Positions 37,077-45,600 of a DNA stretch of 64,000 nucleotides are shown one piece after another. The DNA is taken from assembly GCA_019090615.1 (NCBI GenBank), contig JAHRVQ010000019.1, forward strand, positions 1 through 64,000. Direction: 5' to 3'. Numbering within the stretch: position 1 is the first letter of the stretch; each line of letters starts with the position of its first letter. A program made the translations under genes and the position numbers. The DNA comes from Pseudomonadales bacterium (lineage in GTDB: Bacteria; Pseudomonadota; Gammaproteobacteria; Pseudomonadales; Azotimanducaceae). The notes below the pieces were generated by a model. The model did not search any database. It was given only the letters and a program-made list of their open reading frames with translations, and was not told the origin of the DNA.

Positions 37077-37471
37077 GATCGCAAACGTTTTAAGACGGTA
37101 CTGAAGGTTAAGATCAGCTGATCTGTGGTGGCTATTTTACCCGCCAGGAAGACTAACGAGCCCGTCTTGCGGTTTATTTCCACCTTACATTGCAAATTTG
37201 AGCCAATTTCTGCAGCAGCAATAAACTCACTGTTAAAGCTTAAGGTAACGCAACTTTCTACCGCGTAATTATTAGTCGCCTGCATACAGGCGCAATAATC
37301 TGCGAATGTCATTAGCACACCCCCATGCACTATCCCAACAGCATTACAATGTTTCTGCTCCGCTACAAACATAAATTCAAAGCCCGGCTCGACCGGTTTG
37401 TAATAAAATGGCCCAATATGATCTTCTGCCGGATCAAACCCAGGCATAGTGAGATAGCCCGCTGGCAACAT
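37073..37471 (-). CDS. PaaI-type hotdog thioesterase
   Basis: 132 residues. CNAVGIVHGGVLMTFADYCAC is the PaaI/hotdog active-site helix with the HGG motif, and SCVTLSFNSEFIAAAEIGS and GSLVFLAGKIATTDQLILTF are the following strands. It hydrolyses an acyl-CoA thioester, substrate unknown. ATGA overlaps on both sides: with epmC upstream and the ATP-NAD kinase-like gene downstream. Confidence 0.9.
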   Translation of the reverse strand: MLPAGYLTMPGFDPAEDHIGPFYYKPVEPGFEFMFVAEQKHCNAVGIVHGGVLMTFADYCACMQATNNYAVESCVTLSFNSEFIAAAEIGSNLQCKVEINRKTGSLVFLAGKIATTDQLILTFSTVLKRLRS

Positions 37472-38226
37472 CAGTCAAGCCCGTCCTGATAATAATGCAA
37501 CGATGTATAATTAATCATTCCAGCCGCCAGATGCTCAATGAATAATTTAGCCCTGGCAGGCAATCCAGTCGCTAGCATTTGGCCTACCTGACGATAAACC
37601 GCCTGTTTAAACCCAGTAGCATCGTAATCAGGCAAACTAAGATTATCTGCACTGACCTGAAACGTTATGCCTGCCGCAACACTAAAAATCCACTCTAGCG
37701 CCTGCGGACGTACCTCTACGACCTCAAATACAGCCTGACCCGCAGCATCTCGCTCAGACTGATACCAATAACCATAATCATCAACTTGCCGTCTTACCTG
37801 CCCGGCCAAACACCAATGCGCGATTTCATGTAATGCACTGGCTGCAAAATCCTGGCGAAAATAAATTGTCGCCAGGCCCGCCGGACCAACATTTTCTTTA
37901 TGCGCCTTTTTATGCACCTTATAGTAGGGCTCACTGGCACCGCCAACAATCACTGTATGATAATCACTGGCAAACAGCTGATTAAACAGCAATGTAATTG
38001 CAACGCTGCTGGCAGGTTTAATTGTTATTGGAACAGGGCGGTGAATGGCTGTTAACCCGCTCAGAGCTGTTAATTGGCTCAAGGCTGTTGTCTCGCTCAA
38101 GGCTGTTAATTGGCTCAAGGCTGTTATTTCGCTCAAGGCTGTTGTCTCGCTCAGGGCTGTTGTCTCGCTCAAGGCTGTTATCTCGCTCAAGGCTGTTGTC
38201 TCGCTCAAGGCTGTTATCTCGCTCAA
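37471..38226 (-). CDS. epmC: Elongation factor P hydroxylase with repeat-encoded N-terminus
   Basis: The conserved part (about residues 75-251) matches EpmC/YfcM, which hydroxylates the beta-lysylated Lys of EF-P. The metal site is ALHEIAHWCLAGQVRRQVDD, followed by YGYWYQSERDAAGQ, FEVVEVRPQALEWIFSVAAG and FQVSADNLSLPDYD. Before it the open frame consists of about ten 6-residue repeats (ALSETT/ALSEIT/ALSQLT) from an 18-bp DNA repeat. There is no ATG in the frame; the only candidates are TTG codons, one in nearly every repeat, the first overlapping the preceding stop as TTGA. The real start may therefore lie anywhere in the repeats or at the TTG near 37996. Confidence 0.9.
   Translation of the reverse strand: MSEITALSETTALSEITALSETTALSETTALSEITALSQLTALSETTALSQLTALSGLTAIHRPVPITIKPASSVAITLLFNQLFASDYHTVIVGGASEPYYKVHKKAHKENVGPAGLATIYFRQDFAASALHEIAHWCLAGQVRRQVDDYGYWYQSERDAAGQAVFEVVEVRPQALEWIFSVAAGITFQVSADNLSLPDYDATGFKQAVYRQVGQMLATGLPARAKLFIEHLAAGMINYTSLHYYQDGLD
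38041..38226. repeat. 18-bp tandem repeat, about 10 copies
   Basis: Unit GGCTGTTGTCTCGCTCAA with a few variants. On the minus strand the unit contains the end of the GGCT-family gene (CAG CCT TGA) repeated in that gene's frame, and a TTG codon in the epmC frame. The last two copies before epmC proper are diverged. Confidence 0.96.
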
Positions 38227-38717
38227 GGCTGTGGTTCCACGTCTGTGTCTGGCAGACAGGTGACGGCTGCTAATTGCCGGTAGTAGTCGGGGCTTAAATA
38301 TTCTTTACCCGATAGCAGGTGGTTCAGGTACCAGGTGGCGGGCTGCATACCGGCCTGTATATAATTTTCATTAGCCATATAAACCCATACATCAAGCAAC
38401 CCAGATACGGTTTGAACAGGCAATAGCTGCCGCCCATACCTTTCTGGATAACCCTCAAATGGGTCCATGCGAAGAATTTGACCCTCATCAAGCAGATGAT
38501 AGACAACACCTTCTACCTGCGCGCCCGGCTGGGCCATAACATTGGCCGCAGCTGCACCTGGATAATGAACCGAACGTTTATTAAAACGCAGCTGATAGTC
38601 CACAAGTAACCCTGACTCACACTGAAGGTACTGCATTTTTCGTTTTTGAACCCTGACGGGGTTCATATTACTGCCGTAGGCAAAATAGTAACTTTTGGTT
38701 TGCGCTTTTAAGTTCAA
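38223..38717 (-). CDS. Gamma-glutamylcyclotransferase-like (GGCT/AIG2) protein
   Basis: 164 residues. YYFAYGSNMNPVRVQKRKM has the YGSN phosphate/glutamyl loop, and RMDPFEGYPERYGR supplies the catalytic-type Glu. GVVYHLLDEGQ and DVWVYMANENYI complete the cyclotransferase barrel. Members release 5-oxoproline from gamma-glutamyl compounds, though many homologues are untested. First gene of the coupled operon GGCT-epmC-paaI-like-ATP-NAD kinase-like. Its last codons and stop are tandemly repeated downstream. Confidence 0.87.
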   Translation of the reverse strand: MNLKAQTKSYYFAYGSNMNPVRVQKRKMQYLQCESGLLVDYQLRFNKRSVHYPGAAAANVMAQPGAQVEGVVYHLLDEGQILRMDPFEGYPERYGRQLLPVQTVSGLLDVWVYMANENYIQAGMQPATWYLNHLLSGKEYLSPDYYRQLAAVTCLPDTDVEPQP

Positions 38718-38798
38718 GAGAAATTACCCAGATAACAATATTTAAAGATCAATAAAAATATAGAAGACGGCCATATATAGGCCTGGATCAGAACCTCG

Positions 38799-39038
38799 CT
38801 AGCCTTTTTTGATCCAGTAATGGAATACCGTGGCGTGAGTCTCCTGGCATATCAGCTCATGTTTAAGGAATTTACAAAAATTTGGAAAATCCCACGAAGT
38901 CGACGGATCTGTCGCTTCGATTTTAATGACCTGCCCAGAATCCATATCCATCAACTTGTTTCGCACCAGCATCAGCGGCTCTGGGCAGATTAAGCCTTTC
39001 GCATCAACTTCACTATCTATTTCAATTTCTACACTCAT
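38799..39038 (-). CDS. tusA: Sulfur carrier protein TusA
   Basis: 79 residues. The persulfide Cys18 is in the LICPEPLMLVRNKL motif (CPxP), and EATDPSTSWDFPNFCKFLKH is the second conserved block. TusA passes sulfur from IscS to tRNA thiolation and other pathways. A 49-codon open frame ends directly before its ATG. Confidence 0.95.
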   Translation of the reverse strand: MSVEIEIDSEVDAKGLICPEPLMLVRNKLMDMDSGQVIKIEATDPSTSWDFPNFCKFLKHELICQETHATVFHYWIKKG

Positions 39039-39188
39039 CTATCTTCCCTTCGGGCCCATTTTCGGCATATCTAAACAGCTTTTACAATCTTCATACACGA
39101 CCCGACAAAGCTTGTTTTTTTCAGACGCACTGATCTTATTAGGCCGACTAAACTTCTCGCTAAGAATGCACATACATTCAAACACCAT
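39039..39188 (-). CDS. Possible small Cys-containing protein upstream of tusA
   Basis: 49 residues with five Cys (ECMCILSE, KLCRVVYEDCKSCLDM) and a basic tail. The TAG stop touches the tusA ATG, which suggests coupling. GAAG lies 10-13 bases before the start and GGGG directly before it. Not recognised; too short to be sure it is coding. Confidence 0.4.
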   Translation of the reverse strand: MVFECMCILSEKFSRPNKISASEKNKLCRVVYEDCKSCLDMPKMGPKGR

Positions 39189-39333
39189 GCCCCAAACTTC
39201 AGGGTTAATAGGCCAAGGCTACCAGTTTAACACCCGTTACCAATGCTAAGCATAGTTAGTCATACAAATTAACTTCACATTAAGTAGTCTGGGGGTATAA
39301 TTCGCAGCTGCTCGGAAAACCGATATAAACCCT

Positions 39334-39621
39334 ATGATACGCGTACTGATAGAAAGAACCATCGCCGAAGGTCTGGAACACTATTACGACAGCACCATTA
39401 AACGCACCGTCAGCGCAGTTATTAGCGCGCCCGGTTGTATTTCTGGAGAATCATTAAAAGATGCAAACAATACCCACCGGCGTATCGTAATGTCCAAATG
39501 GGAATCCAAACAGGACTGGGACCAATGGTTTCATTCCAGCGAAAGACGTAATGTCATTTCGGAAATCAAACCCATGTTAGAAGGTCAGGAAAAAATCACC
39601 ATCCTCGAACTAACAAATTAA
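39334..39621 (+). CDS. Antibiotic-biosynthesis-monooxygenase-like (ABM) protein
   Basis: 95 residues. IRVLIERTIAEGLEHYYDST, ISAPGCISGESLKD, RIVMSKWESKQDWDQWFHSS and MLEGQEKITILEL give the dimeric alpha/beta ferredoxin-like pattern of ABM proteins. Several members are monooxygenases or heme-degrading; most small ones are uncharacterised. Single gene, convergent with the sugar dehydrogenase gene. Confidence 0.82.
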   Translation: MIRVLIERTIAEGLEHYYDSTIKRTVSAVISAPGCISGESLKDANNTHRRIVMSKWESKQDWDQWFHSSERRNVISEIKPMLEGQEKITILELTN

Positions 39622-39657
39622 CACGGCCGTCCAGCTAGCACTCAAATGCACTGATAT

Positions 39658-41253
39658 TTATGGATACCGACCTAGCAGGTAGATACCCAGGGCCTGACGT
39701 TGATGGTCATCAAAGGGATACATAGGCATCGGTGGATTGGGCCTCGCAAGATACTTCTGGATACTTTCAAGATCATATTTATCACCCAGGTTAGTGAGTA
39801 TTTTTAAGCCCCGGCCACTATCATCATGGCAACCTACACACTGAAACTGGCGAAAAATTTGCTCCCCTTCGGCGGACATTTTCACCCTTGATGACAAAAC
39901 CGACGACTGCTCTGTATTAGACCGCGCAGGTTCAACCGCTGCGTCATTGACCGGCAGACCGTCAAGCATTACTGCATCGAGACTATTATTCGATACAGCC
40001 TGTTGCTGTTCACCATAGGCCACGCGATATACCACGCGATATACAACGTTGGCATAATCATCGGCAATATAAATGGCACCATCTGGTCCCTCCGTGACAT
40101 CTGCTGGCCTACCTATCACCTGATTACCAATATTTTGCTGGTTATTCAGAAAACCGCTCACAAAATCACGCTGCTGTATTTCTTCGCGGCTAGCGTTCCA
40201 ATGTAGCGATACCACCTTATAGCCATCTTTTTCACTTCTATTCCAGGAACCATGCAAAGCTACAATGGCCGCCCCATGGTACTGTTCAGGAAATTTTTTG
40301 CCCCTGACAAAGGCCATACCTAAAGGTGCATTATGTGCTCTGAAGTCAAATACCGGTGGTTCAGATGCGGCAATCAAATCCTCATTTCCCGAGCCAAAAT
40401 CAGGGTCACTCAAACGGTTGCCGTTGGCATAGGGCCAACCATAGTGTTTTCCTTCCTCAATTTGATTAAATTCACAGGGCGGAAAATCATCGCCCAAAAG
40501 ATCTCGACCGTTGTCAGTGGCATAGAGCAATCCATCCTCTGGTGACCAGTCAAAACCAGCACTATTTCTTAACCCTGCCGCAAAAATCTGTTCGCCACTA
40601 CCATCAGGGTTATAACGAACCAACGCGCCACGGCGTTTATCCTTTTCAATACAAACGTTGCAGGAAGACCCCATGCTGACATACAACATGCCATCAGGAC
40701 CGAACCGAAGTGTCTTACGCCAGTGATTACCGCCGACAGGCAGATTTGTCACAATACGCTGGTATTCACCAATAACTGCACCCGCCTGATGATCAAATTG
40801 AACTCTACCGATAGCATCGGATTCCGCGATATAGAGCCAATCTTCATAGAAATCCAGTCCATTAGGGCCATTGAGCCCTGTCAGTAACACTTCCTGGCCG
40901 TCTGCTACGCCATTTTTATCCGCATCTCGGTGCAATAGAATAATTCGATCAAGATTGGTATTGGCGACCAGCAAATCACCCTGTCGGGTAAACCGTAGCA
41001 ACCGCGCATTGTCCACGCCTGCAGCGTAAATACCGATCGAAAAACCGTCTGGCACCCTCAACCGGTCATTGACAGCCGCTGGGTCAAATGTATCAACTGG
41101 CAATGGAAAATTGACCGCACCGACCATAAAACGAATCATTAGCCATAACAGAACAGCCCCCAGAACCACCGCAATAAAAATATTGCGCAGCCATTTTACG
41201 GGCCGTTTTAACGGCGTTTGTAGCGGATTTTGCCCATTTTCGATACTGGTCAT
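39658..41253 (-). CDS. PQQ-type sorbosone/glucose dehydrogenase with C-terminal cytochrome c
   Basis: 531 residues from the ATG at 41253, which has GAGG upstream (an upstream in-frame start exists). One N-terminal membrane helix anchors it (NIFIAVVLGAVLLWLMIRFM). Residues 70-430 are a six-bladed propeller of the soluble PQQ glucose/sorbosone dehydrogenase family: RLLRFTRQGDLLVANTNLDR, LRFGPDGMLYVSMGSSCNVC, GSGNEDLIA and WNRSEKDGYKVV, PADVTEGPDGAIYIADDYAN. A C-terminal cytochrome c has CVGCH and a Met-rich NPPMPMYPF. Faces the periplasm; substrate unknown. Confidence 0.88.
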   Translation of the reverse strand: MTSIENGQNPLQTPLKRPVKWLRNIFIAVVLGAVLLWLMIRFMVGAVNFPLPVDTFDPAAVNDRLRVPDGFSIGIYAAGVDNARLLRFTRQGDLLVANTNLDRIILLHRDADKNGVADGQEVLLTGLNGPNGLDFYEDWLYIAESDAIGRVQFDHQAGAVIGEYQRIVTNLPVGGNHWRKTLRFGPDGMLYVSMGSSCNVCIEKDKRRGALVRYNPDGSGEQIFAAGLRNSAGFDWSPEDGLLYATDNGRDLLGDDFPPCEFNQIEEGKHYGWPYANGNRLSDPDFGSGNEDLIAASEPPVFDFRAHNAPLGMAFVRGKKFPEQYHGAAIVALHGSWNRSEKDGYKVVSLHWNASREEIQQRDFVSGFLNNQQNIGNQVIGRPADVTEGPDGAIYIADDYANVVYRVVYRVAYGEQQQAVSNNSLDAVMLDGLPVNDAAVEPARSNTEQSSVLSSRVKMSAEGEQIFRQFQCVGCHDDSGRGLKILTNLGDKYDLESIQKYLARPNPPMPMYPFDDHQRQALGIYLLGRYP

Positions 41254-41410
41254 AATTGGAACCTCAATGATTGCTAGCCTAATTAACACCCTAAATTAAC
41301 GCCTTACACACGCCATTGCCGTCTCCAGAACTAAACTCAACCGTTGGCCGAATAATCCACAATCATAGACAACTTTGGCTCAATTCAAATACGCAGGGCA
41401 CAAGCCTGGA

Positions 41411-41644
41411 TCATGCTTCAGGCGGAATCTCATCAGCCAGCATAATAGAGCAGGTTTCGGATTCAGTCTCAAATACAATAACTGCTTGTTCATTTTTAAG
41501 CTGATTTAGCACCTGCTCAACCTTATCCTTCAGGGTCAGGTCGCGAACACCGTAATCAGTGCCCTCACGGGTAACAAAATCTTCGATAACAGCCTGCAAC
41601 ACCTGCGTTGACAAGGTTTGCCATGGCACCCTAGTTTGACTCAT
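41411..41644 (-). CDS. yheU: YheU family protein (UPF0270)
   Basis: 77 residues from MSQTRVPWQTL. VPWQTLSTQVLQAVIEDFVT, REGTDYGVRDLTLKDKVEQV and AVIVFETESETCSIML match YheU over the whole length. Function unknown; widely conserved in gammaproteobacteria. Confidence 0.9.
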   Translation of the reverse strand: MSQTRVPWQTLSTQVLQAVIEDFVTREGTDYGVRDLTLKDKVEQVLNQLKNEQAVIVFETESETCSIMLADEIPPEA

Positions 41645-41790
41645 AAATAACACATACCTTGCAGCTTATCGCTAAAATTGACTTATCCACTATCATATAA
41701 AGTATCAACGTCATCTTCATCAAACAATTTCTATAGTAGAACTTACATGACAAATTGCTTTATGCACATTAAAGAAGGCCAGGACCATCA

Positions 41791-42501
41791 ATGACGCCAC
41801 CAGCATCAAACCTGCTCATCATTGAGGACGAACCTATTACTCGTACACAGCTCGTTGCCTATTTTGAAAAAGAAGGTTATACGGTTTATACCAAACCCGA
41901 TGCCGAAGGTGTCGAATCATTAATCTCCAACCAGGATATTGACCTGTGCCTGATGGACATTAACCTGCCCGGAAAAGACGGTCTAACGCTCACCAGGGAA
42001 CTCAGAGTAGGCTCAGATGTAGGCATTATTCTGGTAACAGGCAAACACGAGCAAGTTGATCGAATTGTTGGCCTCGAAAGCGGCGCTGATGACTATGTAG
42101 TTAAACCTTTTGACCTACGCGAATTATCATCACGAGTAAAAAACCTCCTCAGAAGAGTTAAGGCACAGGAAATACAGAAACAACAAGGCACGCTCCGAAA
42201 TTTTGAGGGTTGGCAGCTAGATCTCAACAAACGTCATCTAATGACGCCAGAGAACATTGAACAGTCCCTCTCAGCTGGAGAATTTCAACTTCTACTCACA
42301 TTGATTGAAAATGCCGGCAAGGTTATGAGTCGCGATCAGATCATGAATAAAATTCGGAACCGCGAATGGTATCCCGATGATCGATATATTGATGTCCTCG
42401 TTGGCCAGGTACGTAGAAAATTTCGCCAACATACACCAGACACCACATTTATCAGCACCATACATGGCACCGGTTATTTATTTGCCCCAGTGGTCACCTG
42501 A
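41791..42501 (+). CDS. OmpR/TorR-type response regulator
   Basis: 236 residues, AGGA before ATG. Receiver domain 1-120: LLIIEDEP acidic pocket, phosphoacceptor Asp56 in LCLMDINLPGKDG, LVTG switch Thr, VVKPF Lys. DNA-binding winged helix 130-233 with AGEFQLLLTLIENAGKVMSR, YIDVLVGQVRRKFRQ and TIHGTGYLF. Closest in style to TorR/ArcA. The giant hybrid kinase starts 114 bp downstream on the same strand and ends in receiver and Hpt domains, so it is the likely phosphodonor. Confidence 0.93.
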   Translation: MTPPASNLLIIEDEPITRTQLVAYFEKEGYTVYTKPDAEGVESLISNQDIDLCLMDINLPGKDGLTLTRELRVGSDVGIILVTGKHEQVDRIVGLESGADDYVVKPFDLRELSSRVKNLLRRVKAQEIQKQQGTLRNFEGWQLDLNKRHLMTPENIEQSLSAGEFQLLLTLIENAGKVMSRDQIMNKIRNREWYPDDRYIDVLVGQVRRKFRQHTPDTTFISTIHGTGYLFAPVVT

Positions 42502-42615
42502 TTTTGTCATGAGCCTTTTATTTCGCCCCAGTTACGCCAACGTCATACCTGTTTCAGGCCAGTGTTTCGGACCTATGTCACACCAAAATAAAACAGCCTG
42601 AATAACACTGATCTC

Positions 42616-45600
42616 ATGCTAGCCGTCAAGGGTTACCATAATTTTACCACCATTCATCAAGGTCCAGAGACTTTGATTATTTCTGCCGTCCGTACTCAGG
42701 ACGACAAAAAGGTTGTTCTCAAACAACTGCGCCCAGATATCGCCTCGGCCGACTTTATTATTCGCTATCGCAAAGAATTCAATATATTGCAGAGTCTCAG
42801 TTCTGATCTGATTATAAAACCCTACGCCTATATCGAACGAAACAATACCCCAATTATTGTTCTAGAAGCCGCAACAGGTAAGCCGCTATCGGCCCTTATT
42901 GAACAAAAAACACTGCCGCTAAAACAAACATTGGCACTCATTTATGACCTCACTCAAGCTTTGGAATATATCCATAGCCAACAGCTAATTCACAAAAACC
43001 TCAGTTTTAGCAACGTTTTATATGATGTAGATAGTAGTCAGCTTAAATTGGTTGATTTCAGCCTTGCCAACCATCAACAACCTGTCAACTGGTCAGAACC
43101 TAATTCAATGCTCGAAGGGACACTGAACTACATGTCTCCAGAACAAACCGGCAGGATGAGTCGCAGCGTCGATTATCGATCCGATTTTTATGCCCTGGGG
43201 GCGATTTTTTTTCAGCTCCTAACCGGCCAACCACCTTTTAAAGCCGATGATTCACTGCAACTGATCTATCAACACCTCACTCGCCAGGCACCCTCTCCGC
43301 AACAGTTCAATACCGCCATTCCAGCTGCTGTGAGTAAAATCGCCCTAAAACTGCTAAGTAAAATGCCTGAAGATCGTTATCAAAGTACCTACTCGATTAA
43401 ACAGGACCTAAACCATTGCCTGCAAAAACTCACCCTTGCCGGTACTGCCCCAGCCAGCATCGACTTTGAAATTGCGCTGGACGATATTTCTGAACAACTC
43501 AATCTTTCTGAAAAATTACTCGATCGGGAAATGCATCTACAGGCGCTCCGTACAGCGCTTAACAAAGCTAAAGCGGGTGGCATTGAAACCATAATCTGCA
43601 CCGGCATTGCCGGCTCAGGTAAAACAAGCCTGCTTCAGGAATACCAGAAAGAAGTCATCAACGCCGGTAGCTACCTCGGTCGTAGTCAAATCAGCGTAGC
43701 AGAACCCAACGCCTATACCCGCCGACTTTATAATGCTTTTTCAACTGCACTGGCTGACCTTTCACGTCAACTTTTGGCAGCTGACGAACTTCCTGCCATC
43801 AGACAAGCTTTAAGCGACTCGTTGGGCAACAACTACGGTGTCTTTTGTGATTTCTGCCCAGAATTCAAAGCCATCATTGACCCACCGAGCATTGACCCAC
43901 CCAACATTGACCCACCCAACATTGACACGCTAAAAAGCGATCCATACAACATTGATCTATACAACAATGATCCACACAGCAATGATCCACACAAAATAGA
44001 CCCACACAGCAGGACACGCAAAAACCCAGCTGATACAAAAAAAATACTCATCAAAAGCATCTACGACGTTATAAAGACACTAACTATAAATGGCAAAGTT
44101 GTAGTGCTATTTATCGATAATATTCAATGGATAGATAACCCATCAATCAAGCTATTCAGGTCGATGCTCAGACATTACCCACTGAGCCATTTTGTACTCA
44201 TCTGCGGCCTTCGAACTGACCCATTAAACAATAACAAAGCAACCCACTGGCTTAAAAATATTTCTCGGCAGCAGGTGCCAACCGTAAAAATTCTCGAAGT
44301 CAATAAATTATCCATACACAGCGTACAGTTGTTAGTCTCAGAAGCTTTATTTCGTCCTCTGGATGAAGTATCCACGCTTTGCCAGCTTATTCACTCCAAA
44401 ACTAACGGCAATGCAATGGCTGTGAGAATTTTTATTACTCGATTGCATAATAAAAAAATCATCTATTTTAACCGCAGACATCGCGAATGGAATTGGGATA
44501 TAAACTTAGCGGAAAGTGAAACAGCATCAACCAATGTCACTCAACTTCTGGCCAAAAAGATTACGCACCTGGATGCCATTACAACCCGGGTTCTCAAGAT
44601 TGGCGCCTGTATCGGCGAATATTTTCATCTTAAAAGCATTAAAAATGTTTCTGGCTTATCTTTTTCCGATACATTTTCTGGGCTGCTTCAAGCCGTAGAA
44701 GCTGACTATCTGGTTTCAAGCATAGATACTGCCAACAACCAACAAAAAATTATCTATCGATTTGCTACTACAGAAATACATCAAGCCGCCTATAGCCTGC
44801 TTAACTCAGCGGAGCTAACAAAGGTTCATAACGATATTGGTTTGAATTTTATCCAACAACATCTTAATGACCCTGGCGAGCAGATTTTTGAAATCATTAA
44901 TCACCTCAACAACAATTATGAGGCCTCCGGCCAGGCAAGTATAGATCAACGCAAGCTGGCAGAATTAAATATCATAGCAGGCCATAAGGCAAAAAAAGAT
45001 AATCGTTGGCCTATGGCATTCAAGCTACTAAAAATTGCCATCGACCTAAGCCCCAGGGATAATTTCAAAAAAATCCAGCCAATATATATTGAAGCAGCCG
45101 AAGCCGCTTACTTATGTGGCCAGACACATAAAATGCATACACTCATTGAAACTTGCAAACAATATAATCAAGACCCCGTGGCACAAGCCCAGGCAGAAGA
45201 AATTCGACTTAGATTTTTCGTTGCCAACAATCAATATGACAATGCCATACAATTAGGTAATCAATTACTCAGAATACTTGCGCCTGCAATTCAACTAGAT
45301 TTCGGCTACCGGGACAATGCTACGAAAAATTCCAGCATACTGAGAATAAATTTAAAACTGGCGATACAGGCAGCAAAACTAAGCCGCAATTTAGCATCCT
45401 CAACCAGGCCGTCTGCAGCCTACAAAATCTCCATGAAAATCTTATTAACCCTAAGTATGGCCAGCCTGTGGCAGGATAGTCGCCGCGCCACCAAATACAA
45501 CATCATAATGATGGACATGACTATCAAACATGGACTTTCAACCGAATCCACTATTGCATTCCCGCTCTTTGGCAGCGCATTAATCAACCATTTTGGCACT

